Positions 55,150-64,000 of a stretch of DNA of 64,000 nt are shown one piece after another. The translations under genes and the position numbers were made by a program. The DNA comes from Thermococcus gorgonarius (lineage in GTDB: Archaea; Methanobacteriota_B; Thermococci; Thermococcales; Thermococcaceae), in NCBI RefSeq assembly GCF_002214385.1, contig NZ_CP014855.1, forward strand, positions 1,364,001 through 1,428,000, read 5' to 3'. Position 1 is the stretch's first letter, and each line of letters starts with the position of its first letter. Under the pieces are notes generated by a model, which did no database searches, had not been told where the DNA came from, and saw only the letters and a list, made by a program, of their open reading frames with translations.

Positions 55150-56084
55150 CAGCTACCCCTCCTGAGCTTTATTGAGAACCTGTAAGGACTCGCTATATAC
55201 CATCTCAGCACACCGGCGTTTAATATCCACGTGTTCATAAAGTCCGCGAGGAGGCCGAATATGAGGACTATCGTTATGCTATCTATTACGTCCGAAGTTG
55301 AGACGAGCCACAGCACTATGAGGGCACCGAGGGTTGTCGTACTCATCGTAAAGCCGGTGGAAACAGCCGAGAGGTAGGCGTCTTCAACCGTGTCCTCCTT
55401 TCTCCTTAGAAGTCTGGTCGTTAGAAGAATGTTGCTGTCAACGGTGTACCCTATGAGCATGAGCAGTGCCGCTATTGTTGCGGTTGTCAGTTTTACACCC
55501 AGAATGCCCATGACGGCGAGGGCTATCACCATATCCGAGAACGCTGAAAAGATTATCGTTCCCGAGGGTAGGAGGTCCCTGAAGAACAGGAAGACCACGA
55601 TGGCCATGCCAATAAAAGCATATGCCACCGCCTTTATTCCCTGCCTCTGTGCAATCTTGCCAAAGGTCGGATCAACCACCCTTGGAGTAACGTCAGCATT
55701 GGGATACCTGGCCTTGATTAAATCCGAGATAAGATCTGGATTTGCATCGGCCGGAGCGTATACCCTTATTCCAGTTATCCCGTTTATCGGGTCGTGGAAC
55801 CTTTCAGCGTGGAGTTCAATTCCCGTCTTATCCGTCAGATATGAGGCGAGCTCATCGGGTGAAGCATCAACATTGTAAACCGTTACAACAACTCCGCCCT
55901 TGAGGTCGATGCCCCTGTCAGGGGGATGTACGGCCAAAAGGAGAAGCGCAAGAACGAACACCACAAGAGGATAGAGAATCATTTTCTTTGGTTCAATATC
56001 GACAAGGAATGCAAGTCTTTTTTGCTTCTGATTCATAATCCCTCTACTGGAGGGAGCTTTCCTCTTTGATTTTTTAGTTGCCAT
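55149..56084 (-). CDS. secF: Protein-export membrane protein SecF
   Basis: 311 aa. A first helix, then RGIDLKGGVVVTVY (D-x-KGG), a small external domain and five helices with LMLIGYTVDSNILLTTRLLRR. SecF precedes secD here, the archaeal order. GGGGTG is five bases before the ATG at 56084; the longer ORF uses a GTG inside that site. TATA-like TTTTAAAACC on this strand near 56160. Confidence 0.93.
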   Translation of the reverse strand: MATKKSKRKAPSSRGIMNQKQKRLAFLVDIEPKKMILYPLVVFVLALLLLAVHPPDRGIDLKGGVVVTVYNVDASPDELASYLTDKTGIELHAERFHDPINGITGIRVYAPADANPDLISDLIKARYPNADVTPRVVDPTFGKIAQRQGIKAVAYAFIGMAIVVFLFFRDLLPSGTIIFSAFSDMVIALAVMGILGVKLTTATIAALLMLIGYTVDSNILLTTRLLRRKEDTVEDAYLSAVSTGFTMSTTTLGALIVLWLVSTSDVIDSITIVLIFGLLADFMNTWILNAGVLRWYIASPYRFSIKLRRGS

Positions 56085-56406
56085 AACCACACCCCGCCAG
56101 ATTTTGTTTCACTACCTGTGGCTTTAGATAGCCAACTACCGCAATAATGGACGGAACGGTTTTAAAATTAGTGGTCTGAAGGAAGCCAAAAACAGGGGAG
56201 TTAAGCTAGATAAAAGAACAAAAATCAACCCTAGAGGGATTTTATCAGTAAACCTTCTCAAATTCCGAAAACGGTCAGTAACTTCACGTTCATTGGATTT
56301 TAAGTCCGTTCTGAACTGTTCAAAACAGAAAAGGCCAGTTAGTTTCTCTTCGATTGAGGCTTAACTTTAAAAAGGGTTAGTTATAGCTGGGATAGAGGTG
56401 AGAGCC
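56085..56406. other. Gene-free gap between secF and speH
   Basis: No ORF or RNA recognised. At the left is the secF promoter region. At the right CTTTAAAAAGG (56365-56375) is the likely speH TATA box. Between them are GTTC-T-GAAC (56308-56316) and CTGTT-caa-AACAG (56316-56328), adjoining inverted repeats, and CCCTAGAGGG near 56230. CTGA occurs several times but without C boxes at 12-nt spacing. Confidence 0.45.
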
Positions 56407-56835
56407 ATGAGCGAGATAGAGACGATCGGGTTTCACTACGTGGTTGAAGCGGCCGGTTGCGATCCCGAAGTTCTCGGTAACGCTGACAAGATAAGACAGA
56501 TATTCCTTGAGGCAGCGAAAGTAGGCAATATGGAAGTCAAATCGAGTTATTTCTTCAAGTTCTCACCGACCGGCGTTAGTGGAGTTGTTATCGTGGCCGA
56601 AAGCCACATCTCAGTCCACACCTGGCCGGAGAAAGGTTACGCCGCTCTGGACGTCTACACCTGCGGAACCAAGGCCAATCCTGAGAAGGCCGTTGACTAT
56701 ATCCTCGAGCAGTTCAAGGCCAAGTACGCCCACGTAAGCGAGATAAAGCGCGGAATCGAGGAAGACGACGGAACCTTTACCCACATGATAATGACCTGGG
56801 AAGAGAGCCTAAAAAGGAACAACGGAGAGGGTTGA
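56407..56835 (+). CDS. speH: S-adenosylmethionine decarboxylase proenzyme
   Basis: Pyruvoyl enzyme for polyamine synthesis, 142 aa. Self-cleavage occurs at the Ser of ESHISVHTWPE (about 61-71); the catalytic Cys lies in DVYTCGTKANPE. GAGGTGA precedes the ATG at 56407, so the three extra codons upstream are dropped. Some archaeal homologues act on arginine instead; the sequence does not settle this but AdoMet is more usual. Confidence 0.9.
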   Translation: MSEIETIGFHYVVEAAGCDPEVLGNADKIRQIFLEAAKVGNMEVKSSYFFKFSPTGVSGVVIVAESHISVHTWPEKGYAALDVYTCGTKANPEKAVDYILEQFKAKYAHVSEIKRGIEEDDGTFTHMIMTWEESLKRNNGEG

Positions 56836-56840
56836 AACCC

Positions 56841-57389
56841 TCAGAGGAGCTTCTCTATTTCTTTCACCCTCTCAAGCGTGTCGGCCAGAATCTTTCTAAC
56901 GTTGTCGATCTTAACCTTAAGCGTGCGGTTTTCCTCTTCCAGAGCTTTAACCTTTTCTTCCAGTTCCCTGACTTTGGCCTCAAGTTCCTCCTTCTCCTTC
57001 TTGAGCTTCTCGTACTCCTCCATCGCAACGAGCTGGCCACCTTTAGCTAGAATTTCGACGTTCTTAACCAGTTCGTCGAGCTTGCCCTGCTTAATGAGCT
57101 CGTAGGTCTCCCTGACGAGCTGGCCCGCTTTCGTCTCGCCCTTGAGGTGCTTTCTAATAGTCTGTTCAGTCCTGCCGAGCTCTTCAGCTATCTCGCTGAT
57201 TGTCATGCCGGCCTTTTCTCTGGCTATGGCTCCAGCGGCAACCGCTAAGCTGTCAACCCAGGTGAGCCTCTCGGCCGGGTCCTTTATCAGCTCTATGACC
57301 TCCGGCCTGAAGAGCGTCGCGAAGAGGAGTATGCTCTCGAGCCTGTGTATCTCCTCCCTTCCAATCGGGTTCAGTGGAACCTCCACCAT
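56841..57389 (-). CDS. HTH and coiled-coil regulator paired with KaiC-like ATPase
   Basis: 182 aa. The middle has a helix-turn-helix (MTISEIAEELGRTEQTIRKH, about 71-90). A long coiled coil follows from about 127 (KLKKEKEELEAKVRELEEKV). The N-terminal 60 residues are helical and of unknown fold. GGAGGTG is six bases before the ATG at 57389. It lies 23 bases after the KaiC-like gene on the same strand. It may bind the palindrome at the head of this operon; that is inference. Confidence 0.82.
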   Translation of the reverse strand: MVEVPLNPIGREEIHRLESILLFATLFRPEVIELIKDPAERLTWVDSLAVAAGAIAREKAGMTISEIAEELGRTEQTIRKHLKGETKAGQLVRETYELIKQGKLDELVKNVEILAKGGQLVAMEEYEKLKKEKEELEAKVRELEEKVKALEEENRTLKVKIDNVRKILADTLERVKEIEKLL

Positions 57390-57412
57390 CTTCACCACCT
57401 CCTTTCAGTTTT

Positions 57413-58159
57413 TCACTCGATTTCGACAATACCACCTCTCTTCAGAACCTTGTCGTGGTGGACGATTATCCCCCTGTCGGTTATCTCGAAGGGGTGCCTC
57501 CTCATGCTGTGGCTCGTCCCGCGCATCTTCCAGACTATCAGCGAGCGCTTGAGCTCGCCGTCTATCTCATCGAGGTCAAGGCGGATTATTCCATCGACGC
57601 CGTGCTCAACTCCAGGCCCACCGAAACCACGCTCGCCGACGCTTATCTGGCTGACGAAAATGCTCGTGACGCCAAGTCCAGCGAGAACCCTCTTTAACTG
57701 CATGACTATGCTCCTCGCCATTGCAGGCTTGTTTATGTAGAGGGTCGTTACAGAGTCGACGACTAACCTCTTAGCTCCAATGTCCTTCACGGCCGTCCTT
57801 AGAACGTCTATGAACTCCCTAAGGTCCGTTAAGTCGTGGACTATGTACTTTTCGTACTCCTTGCTCTTGCCGATTCCTGCTGTGAATGCATCAACCATAG
57901 CGAAAAGTCCCTCTTCCTCGTACTTCCTAACGTCCCAGCCGAACTGGGCCATGTTCTGTCTCACTTGAACGGGGTGCTCCTCCAGGGCCACGTATATTCC
58001 GGGCTCACCCATCTGGAGGCCGTTCCACAGGAACTGCTGGGAGAATATGCTCTTTCCCGTTCCAGGCCCACCGCTGAGCAGGACGACGTTTCGCTCCGGG
58101 ATCCCCCCGTGCAGTATCTCGTCCATTCCAGGGATGCCCGTCTTCACCCTTCTGATCAT
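57413..58159 (-). CDS. KaiC-like RecA-superfamily ATPase (single domain)
   Basis: 248 aa. Walker A GGPGTGKS (about 31-38), an EEHP catalytic region ([12 protein letters not shown]), Walker B ([11 protein letters not shown]) and [11 protein letters not shown] near the end. This is the single-domain archaeal KaiC-type often encoded beside regulators or signalling genes; no clock function is implied. GGGGGTGA precedes the ATG at 58159. Confidence 0.9.
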   Translation of the reverse strand: MIRRVKTGIPGMDEILHGGIPERNVVLLSGGPGTGKSIFSQQFLWNGLQMGEPGIYVALEEHPVQVRQNMAQFGWDVRKYEEEGLFAMVDAFTAGIGKSKEYEKYIVHDLTDLREFIDVLRTAVKDIGAKRLVVDSVTTLYINKPAMARSIVMQLKRVLAGLGVTSIFVSQISVGERGFGGPGVEHGVDGIIRLDLDEIDGELKRSLIVWKMRGTSHSMRRHPFEITDRGIIVHHDKVLKRGGIVEIE

Positions 58160-58176
58160 GAGCGTCACCCCCTTTA

Positions 58177-58191
58177 GTAACTTCTAGTTAC
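58177..58191. promoter_or_regulatory. Perfect inverted repeat at the KaiC operon start site
   Basis: GTAACT-tct-AGTTAC. The minus-strand TATA element CTTTTTAAG (58223-58215) predicts transcription from about 58190, so the repeat covers the first transcribed bases. A protein bound here would block transcription, making it a likely repressor site, perhaps for the HTH protein of the same operon. Confidence 0.55.
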
Positions 58192-58243
58192 CATTAAGCT
58201 ATAGTGCGAATGTTCTTAAAAAGGTTACGTCTGGTGAGAAAAG

Positions 58244-58747
58244 TCAGCGGTTTCTCCTAAGGAACTCCCCGATGTCGGTGACGTTGAGAATGAACTTTTT
58301 CCTGCTCTCAGGGTTTATCCTGCCTATGCCAAGGATTATTCCGTTCTCGTCATAAATTACGAGCTTCTTGGTGCCCTGCCAGTTATACTCCCTAACGCCG
58401 CTTCTCGGTACGTCCTTTCCGGTCGTGAAAAGAAAGCCCGCCTTGTGAGTTAGGACTGCGTAGTTCTTCTGAACATCAACGAAGTAGAAGAACTCAACGT
58501 TGGGGTAGAACTTCTCAACGAGGTTGTCAACTTTTATCGTGCCAACGAAGGTACCGTAGGCGTAGGGCTTCATTTTGAGGCCCTCTATCTCCCGCCAGAC
58601 TCTCTCGTTTACCGCGTAGACGTCCCTGAACCTGCCCTCAACCACCGCGAATGTGTGGTGCTTAAGCTCGCCGTACTTCTCGGCCTCGCGGAGGATTAGG
58701 TCGTACTCCCAGGCAGAGGCGCGGCGGTAGCGGAGAACCTCACTCAT
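58244..58747 (-). CDS. NIP7/PUA-like RNA-binding protein
   Basis: 167 aa. The C-terminal part ([20 protein letters not shown]) is PUA-like and the N-terminal part resembles the pre-PUA (NIP7) domain. NIP7 acts in ribosome assembly; this protein is at least a distant member, so the name is tentative. AGGGG is spaced for the ATG at 58747, overlapping the preceding stop by eight bases. Confidence 0.68.
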   Translation of the reverse strand: MSEVLRYRRASAWEYDLILREAEKYGELKHHTFAVVEGRFRDVYAVNERVWREIEGLKMKPYAYGTFVGTIKVDNLVEKFYPNVEFFYFVDVQKNYAVLTHKAGFLFTTGKDVPRSGVREYNWQGTKKLVIYDENGIILGIGRINPESRKKFILNVTDIGEFLRRNR

Positions 58748-59267
58748 CGCCATCCCCTTCAAGCCGCTCTATCAGCTCCGCAAAACCTCCCATGTCCGTC
58801 CTCTCGAGCTTTCTCTCGAACTCGATGCCGAGTTCGGCTATCTCCTCCGGGCTTATCATCGTTTCCGGCTCTTCGGCGTTTATCCCCGGACAGCTTTCAT
58901 CGTAGTAGAGCCAGAGCTTTTCGCCTTTATACTCAAAGGGTTTCTCCCCCTCGACGCCGAGCGGTTTCCGGGAGACCATGAAGGGATAAATCCGGCATAT
59001 GAGTGGCCTCACCGGGTGAATCCTGCACTTCCCAGTTTCAGGGTCGTGGAAGACGCAGCCGAGGTCCCACTCCCTCACGCTGAGGACGAAGCGGAGTTTA
59101 CCCCCTTCAATCGAGAACGTAACGAAGTCCTGCGGGTCATGGCCTTCTCCTGCAATCTTCTCAATGTCCTTCAGCGTTAGATAGACGTGCCTTCCACGAC
59201 AGCAGTCGAGGCAGTAGAGGCATTTGAACGGCACGGGCTTGGTGAATGGTCTGGGTTTGAAGCGCAT
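58740..59267 (-). CDS. YkgJ-family (UPF0153) metal-cluster protein
   Basis: 175 aa. Cysteine pattern CLYCLDCC (about 16-23), then [26 protein letters not shown], the hallmark of the zinc- or iron-sulfur-binding YkgJ family. Function unknown. It starts nine bases after elp3 and overlaps the NIP7-like gene, so it belongs to a tRNA/ribosome-related operon. Confidence 0.85.
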   Translation of the reverse strand: MRFKPRPFTKPVPFKCLYCLDCCRGRHVYLTLKDIEKIAGEGHDPQDFVTFSIEGGKLRFVLSVREWDLGCVFHDPETGKCRIHPVRPLICRIYPFMVSRKPLGVEGEKPFEYKGEKLWLYYDESCPGINAEEPETMISPEEIAELGIEFERKLERTDMGGFAELIERLEGDGDE

Positions 59268-59276
59268 GGAATCACC

Positions 59277-61052
59277 TCAGGTATTGAGGTGGGCATCAAA
59301 CTCTTTGCTCTTTTTGTAGTCAGCGTAGCTCTTATCGAGCCTTTTGGCAACGTAGGGGCCGTTCTTACGGTAACCGAACTTACGATAGTACTCCCTTACA
59401 CCAACACCGCTTATGACGAGCATCTTCTTCACGTCAAACTCCTCTCTGGCTATCCTCTCTGCCTCGCTCAAAAGCTCCCTGCCGTAGCCTCTGTGCTGCC
59501 ACTCGTATTTTGGTTTCTCCCCTATGGGCACGAGGGGGCCGTAGACGTGGAGCTCCCTGACTATAGCCGAGGGACAGCAGTTTATCTCCTTCCTGTGGGC
59601 CTTTTCGCTCGGAATTCTCAGGCGGAGAAAGCCAATGAGGATGTCGTTTTTGACGTCTTCGAAGCTGAGGAAGATTTCCCTTCCGCCAGCGGCATCGTAA
59701 TCCTCGCGAAGGAGCTTTATGTGCTCCATTTCAGGCTCAACTCCAAACTTCTGCATCTGGTGGCCCACTTCCCTGAAGCGAATCTCCCTCGGCCTTATGC
59801 CGCGCTTAATCAGCTCGTTGAAGACGAGCTGGCCAAGGTTCGAGTGCTTCACGCCCGCAACTATGAGCTTTGCCGGGATGTCGCGCTGGATTCTCATCAC
59901 CCTAACCCACTTGGGGAAGTACTTGTAGGCCTCGACGAGAAGCTCAACGGCCTCTTCCGTTGTATAGGGACGGTATTTTCCGGCCTTGTACCACGCGTAA
60001 AGGGGTGCATCAGCAGTCACAAGCGTCGGGTAAATCTTGAGCATGTCGGGCCTGAAGCGGGGATCTTCGAATATCGTCCTGAAGGTGTAGAGGTCCCTTT
60101 CGAAGTTGCTCCCGGGCAAACCGGGCATTATGTGGTAGTTGATTTTAAGACCAGCGTCCCTCAAAAGCTGGGTGGCCTTAACTATCTCCTCAACTCCGTG
60201 ACCTCTCTTCGTTCTCTCGTGGATGAAGTTGAAAATCGTTTGAACACCCAGCTCAACCCTTGTGGTTCCAAAGCGGAGCATCCTGTCTATCTGCCTCTCG
60301 AAGGCCCAGTCAGGTCTCGTCTCTATCGTTAAACCAACCATCCTGACTTTGGCTTTCTCGTTCTTCCTTTGCTCGTCTTCAAGATAGTAGTAGGGCTTCC
60401 TGTGGGTTCTCTCCCATGCTTCCCTGAACTTTGGGTCTTCCTCGAAAACGGACTCGTCTTTCTTAACAATCAGCCGTATGAGCTTCTCCTCAAGGTTCTC
60501 GATGTCTTTGAAGTATGGGAAGTCGTTCATCGCCTTGAAGGCGCATTTGATGTACCACTCCTGATAATCAAGGTCAACGGCTGGAAACGTTCCTCCCTGG
60601 ATTATCACCTCAACCTTGTCAACGTCATGACCGATGTCGGTGAGCTGCTTTAACCTGCGCATCATGATGATGTATGGATGATAGGCACTCTGAACTGCCC
60701 TTAAAGCTGAAGGTTCTTTCCCCGTGTAGCTCTGTGGAGAACCAATGGCCGGCCCGCCGGGGCAGTAGATACACCTGCCGTGTGGACAGGGGAAGGGTTT
60801 GGTCATCATGGCGACGACGGCGACACCGCTTATGGTTCTGGTGGGCTTCCTCTTGAGGAGCTCCCTAAAGCGCTCGCGCTCCTCCTCTGGAATGGCCTTG
60901 AGTATGTCCGAGTTACCAGGAATCTTGGAGAGATGATACTTCCGGGAGACGACTATCTTATAGCGGTTGAGCTCTTCTCTGCTCTTTATCTCGCCAGACA
61001 GGACAGCCCTCGCTATCTCCTCAACTGCCTTTTTGAAGTCCTTATCGTACAT
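59277..61052 (-). CDS. elp3: Elp3, tRNA uridine-34 carboxymethyltransferase
   Basis: Radical SAM plus acetyltransferase enzyme that starts the cm5U34 modification of tRNA, 591 aa. The cluster ligands are CPHGRCIYCPGG (about 89-100). The radical-SAM barrel follows with GLTIETRPDW, and the GNAT domain is at the C-terminus (HRGYGRELLSEAERIA). The ATG at 61052 has GTGAGG upstream. The TTG at 61067 would precede the predicted transcript start (about 61062). Confidence 0.92.
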   Translation of the reverse strand: MYDKDFKKAVEEIARAVLSGEIKSREELNRYKIVVSRKYHLSKIPGNSDILKAIPEEERERFRELLKRKPTRTISGVAVVAMMTKPFPCPHGRCIYCPGGPAIGSPQSYTGKEPSALRAVQSAYHPYIIMMRRLKQLTDIGHDVDKVEVIIQGGTFPAVDLDYQEWYIKCAFKAMNDFPYFKDIENLEEKLIRLIVKKDESVFEEDPKFREAWERTHRKPYYYLEDEQRKNEKAKVRMVGLTIETRPDWAFERQIDRMLRFGTTRVELGVQTIFNFIHERTKRGHGVEEIVKATQLLRDAGLKINYHIMPGLPGSNFERDLYTFRTIFEDPRFRPDMLKIYPTLVTADAPLYAWYKAGKYRPYTTEEAVELLVEAYKYFPKWVRVMRIQRDIPAKLIVAGVKHSNLGQLVFNELIKRGIRPREIRFREVGHQMQKFGVEPEMEHIKLLREDYDAAGGREIFLSFEDVKNDILIGFLRLRIPSEKAHRKEINCCPSAIVRELHVYGPLVPIGEKPKYEWQHRGYGRELLSEAERIAREEFDVKKMLVISGVGVREYYRKFGYRKNGPYVAKRLDKSYADYKKSKEFDAHLNT

Positions 61053-61084
61053 GTCCCTCACTCTCAACCCAGCTTAGGGGGCGG

Positions 61085-61092
61085 TTTTAAAA
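61085..61092. promoter_or_regulatory. Symmetric TATA element between elp3 and the NIF3-like gene
   Basis: TTTTAAAA serves both directions, predicting starts near 61062 (minus) and 61115 (plus). The plus leader begins with two overlapping inverted repeats, GTGAA-caa-TTCAC (61117-61129) and TTCACC-a-GGTGAA (61125-61137). Confidence 0.5.
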
Positions 61093-61150
61093 GGGTTTGC
61101 TGGGCATATTCAGTTAGTGAACAATTCACCAGGTGAATAGGGGTGAGAAG

Positions 61151-61903
61151 ATGAACCGCGACGAACTCGTTGCCTTTCTTGATGAGTACCTAAACATCTC
61201 GGCCTACCCGGACAAGTCCAGTAACGGCCTCCAAGTAGAGGGGAAGGAGGAAGTCGAGAGGGTCGCTTTTGCCGTTGACACAACGCTGAAAACCATCGAG
61301 AGGGCCGCAAAGGGAAAAGCCGACATGCTGATCGTCCACCACGGAATGATATGGGGCGGATTGAACTACATCACTGGAGTGCACTACAGGCGTTTAAAGA
61401 CACTCTTCGAGAGCGGGATAAACCTCTACGTCGCCCATCTTCCGTTGGATGCCCATCCGGAGGTCGGGAACAACGTTGGGCTCTTGAGGCTTCTAGACCT
61501 CGAACCGAAGGGCCCCTTCGGGGAGTACAAGGGGCTCTCTATAGGCTTCTGGGGCGAGTTCAACGAGCCTCAGCCAATTGAGAAGGTAGCGCAGGTAATA
61601 GCGGAGAAGCTCGACTCGACTGTTAAGACATATAAATTCGGGGAGAGGGAGATAAAGACCGTTGGAGCGGTAAGTGGTGCAGGGGCCTTTGCCCTCGAAG
61701 AGGCGTGGAGGAAGGGGATTGACTTACTCATAACCGGAGAGTTCGGTCACGCGGATTACCTGACGGCGATGGACCTTCCGCAGAGCGTCCTCGTTGCGGG
61801 TCACTACAAGACTGAGACGCTGGGAGTTAAGGCCCTGATGGGGCTTTTGAAGGAAAAGTTTGAGCTTGACGTCTTCTTCATAGACGAGCCGACAGGACTT
61901 TGA
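61151..61903 (+). CDS. NIF3-like dinuclear metal protein (GTP cyclohydrolase 1 type 2 family)
   Basis: 250 aa. Metal ligands are visible in LIVHHGMIWGG (about 62-72), AHLPLDAHPEVGNN and the C-terminal AGHYKTETLGV. The family forms toroidal hexamers with two metal ions; its true substrate is still unclear. GGGGTGA precedes the ATG at 61151; the GTG at 61133 is further upstream in frame. Confidence 0.88.
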   Translation: MNRDELVAFLDEYLNISAYPDKSSNGLQVEGKEEVERVAFAVDTTLKTIERAAKGKADMLIVHHGMIWGGLNYITGVHYRRLKTLFESGINLYVAHLPLDAHPEVGNNVGLLRLLDLEPKGPFGEYKGLSIGFWGEFNEPQPIEKVAQVIAEKLDSTVKTYKFGEREIKTVGAVSGAGAFALEEAWRKGIDLLITGEFGHADYLTAMDLPQSVLVAGHYKTETLGVKALMGLLKEKFELDVFFIDEPTGL

Positions 61904-61908
61904 GGCTT

Positions 61909-62385
61909 TTACTTTTTCAGTGGATTTCCGAAGGGATCTATAAGACCGGCCCGTATAAGGGAAGAACTTATTTTGGGCCCGATCCTGCTCCTCACGAGCC
62001 CGATGGTTATTATATCAAGGGGTGGCAAACCCCTCTCTTCCCTTGCCTTGTTAACTACCAGAGCGCCCTTGTAGGTCTCTTCACTAACGACTATGGCCTC
62101 AAGGCTTTTCATCCTGTCGGCAAAACCGATGGCACTGTTAATCTTTATAATGCGGTAGTTGGAGTAGCCGTTGACCTCAAAGAACTTTATCAGATCCCTG
62201 AGACGGAGCTCATAGGGGAGGATCTTCTCTGCGTAGGGCTTGTTCCTTATCATCTCGTCCGAGGTGAGTCCGACGTATACGTATTTTCCCACTTCAAACG
62301 CCTTCCTCAGAAGGGCTTTATGGCCAAGGTGGAGCCTGTCAAAAGTGCCCCCAACCACTACCTTTCTGTAGGGCTTTCTCACCAT
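61909..62385 (-). CDS. coaD: Phosphopantetheine adenylyltransferase, archaeal type
   Basis: Fourth step of coenzyme A synthesis, 158 aa. It has VVVGGTFDRLHLGHKALL (the nucleotidyltransferase T/HxGH motif, about 9-26) and the C-terminal ISSSLIRAG, the ISSTxIR equivalent. GAGGG precedes the ATG. Convergent with the NIF3-like gene, five bases between stops. Confidence 0.93.
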   Translation of the reverse strand: MVRKPYRKVVVGGTFDRLHLGHKALLRKAFEVGKYVYVGLTSDEMIRNKPYAEKILPYELRLRDLIKFFEVNGYSNYRIIKINSAIGFADRMKSLEAIVVSEETYKGALVVNKAREERGLPPLDIITIGLVRSRIGPKISSSLIRAGLIDPFGNPLKK

Positions 62386-62394
62386 CGCCGACCC

Positions 62395-63180
62395 TCACAG
62401 GGGCTCAAACTCCCTGAGGAGTAGCGCTTTCTGTTTCTCATCTAGGGCGTTCTCGTCTACGAAAACTATAAGGGCTTTCCTGCTTGAGACGATAATGTCC
62501 TTAAGGTTGATCAGGAACTTGAAGACTGCCGGAAAGTCGTTGTAGATTAGGAGATATTCCAGACAATCTATAACCACTATGGAGCCATTTTTCTCCGAGA
62601 TAAATCTTATCGCCTCGTCCTGCATAACATGAAGGGCAGTGGGGGGAATCCCTTTTCCATATATCTGGGTTACCCACACGGGGACAACAAAGTCCCCAAG
62701 ATCACTATAGAGGTCTGGATTCCTGGTAAAAACCAGCGTTGGCTCGCTGAGATCCTTAAGAATTTCAAGAAGGTCAAACACTTTTCCCCTGGATCCCAGG
62801 ATTATATAAGAACCAGCCAAGGGGTTTGACTTTAAGCTATCTTTCCGTCCTTCCAAATCAGAGGGGATAACAACTGGAATGTACGATCTCTCAAGTGTCA
62901 GAACATAGGCTATCATAGTGTAGATGGATCCAATTATTGAGACCCCGTAGAAGGCCTCAATAAGATAATAATCATACGGAACTGGATAAAAATCAGCAAT
63001 GAGATCAAGCATATTGCCCAAGACACCAAAAAACAGGAATAGAGAGGCTCTATTAACGAAAAACCTCAGTCCGGATACATAGATACGCCTACGCTTGAAG
63101 AAAAACCACCATATGTACGTTATCGCCAAAAGGAGTATTACATCATACACCACCTTCCACAGGGGCACCCTAAGGCTCAT
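62395..63180 (-). CDS. Membrane protein with a DUF835-like cytoplasmic domain
   Basis: 261 aa. Residues 1-115 hold about four membrane helices (e.g. VVYDVILLLAITYIWWFFF). From about 125 a soluble domain has GSYIILGSRGKVFDLLEIL, a GIPPTALHVM region and VVIDCLEYLLIYNDF, matching my recollection of DUF835, a KaiC/RecA-like family without an intact P-loop. A GTG at 63219 is possible, but GGGGGA fits the ATG at 63180 (MSLRVPLWK). Probably a signalling protein; role unknown. Confidence 0.78.
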   Translation of the reverse strand: MSLRVPLWKVVYDVILLLAITYIWWFFFKRRRIYVSGLRFFVNRASLFLFFGVLGNMLDLIADFYPVPYDYYLIEAFYGVSIIGSIYTMIAYVLTLERSYIPVVIPSDLEGRKDSLKSNPLAGSYIILGSRGKVFDLLEILKDLSEPTLVFTRNPDLYSDLGDFVVPVWVTQIYGKGIPPTALHVMQDEAIRFISEKNGSIVVIDCLEYLLIYNDFPAVFKFLINLKDIIVSSRKALIVFVDENALDEKQKALLLREFEPL

Positions 63181-63222
63181 CCACGCATCCCCCAGTAAAG
63201 CAACACATGATAATTCCACCGG

Positions 63223-64000
<778 letters not shown>

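Noticed and set aside
56085-56406. C/D sRNA in the secF-speH gap, because CTGA recurs on both strands
   Set aside because: No RTGATGA-like box at the required spacing.
59187-60332. A 381-codon open frame on the plus strand opposite elp3
   Set aside because: It is antisense to an unmistakable Elp3, has no ribosome site or promoter and its product has no recognisable motif; long antisense frames are common in GC-rich codon-biased genes.
60664-60700. ATGATGATG followed later by CTGA, as a C/D sRNA on the plus strand
   Set aside because: Spacing does not fit 12 nt and the segment lies inside elp3.

Overview
This 64 kb window is chromosomal DNA from a hyperthermophilic euryarchaeon of the Thermococcales, most likely a Thermococcus species. 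The gene set is archaeal throughout: FtsZ1-SecE-Spt5-L11, L1-L10-L12 with archaeal acidic tails, diphthine synthase, DTD2-type D-aminoacyl-tRNA deacylase, archaeal Elp3, Kae1, NAC and the short archaeal triosephosphate isomerase. tRNA genes encode their own CCA, promoters are TATA-like (TTTATA/TTTAAA) and most genes carry GGTGA/GGAGG Shine-Dalgarno sites. Family assignments come from recognising motifs and architectures by eye; no database search was run.

Layout. 1-7.1 kb: a minus-strand Opp/Dpp-type ABC transporter (ATPase, ATPase, permease, permease, binding protein); the distal ATPase runs off the left edge. 7.3-9.2 kb: pyrC-pyrK of pyrimidine synthesis. 9.3-10.8 kb: a HEAT-repeat gene broken by a one-base shift in an A-tract. 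10.8-18.7 kb: AhpD-like protein, NAC, an antiporter-CBS pair, TPR membrane protein, ogt, a TrmJ-like methyltransferase, ketopantoate reductase, a DUF47 protein and serA. 18.8-23.8 kb: a metallophosphoesterase lipoprotein, tRNA-Ala and tRNA-Pro, a BtuF-like lipoprotein, an AbrB-PhoU fusion and dtdA. 23.9-28.5 kb: cell division, secretion and ribosomal protein genes. 28.5-34.8 kb: dcd, tRNA-Arg and tRNA-Val facing each other across a hairpin-rich gap, dphB, tpiA, a nuclease-like protein and alaS.

34.9-39.5 kb is the most distinctive locus: a minus-strand six-gene operon with two TasA/camelysin-like secreted proteins, a third protein with the same kind of signal peptide, a small membrane protein, a dedicated signal peptidase I and a DUF5305 membrane protein. 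A small winged-helix regulator lies upstream, and the promoter region holds tandem TTACTAA repeats and palindromes. It resembles the bacterial tapA-sipW-tasA biofilm-fibre module and probably builds an extracellular fibre.

39.8-45.3 kb: a coiled-coil protein, hisS, a MarC protein, and two paralogous antiporters with a CBS protein (a second version of the module at 11.6-13.2 kb). Two non-coding stretches here fit the archaeal C/D box sRNA layout (C, 12 nt, D', 3 nt, C', 12 nt, D). 45.4-56.1 kb: an FAD oxidoreductase, a LEA14-like protein, an NSUN6-like m5C methyltransferase, a flippase-like protein, NAD kinase, an ADP-forming acyl-CoA synthetase alpha subunit, a TrkA-type protein and SecDF. 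56.4-64 kb: speH, a regulator-KaiC pair with a palindrome at its predicted start site, a NIP7/PUA-like protein, YkgJ-type protein, elp3, a NIF3-like protein, coaD, a DUF835 membrane protein and kae1, which runs off the right edge. I saw no CRISPR array, insertion sequence, rRNA or replication origin.
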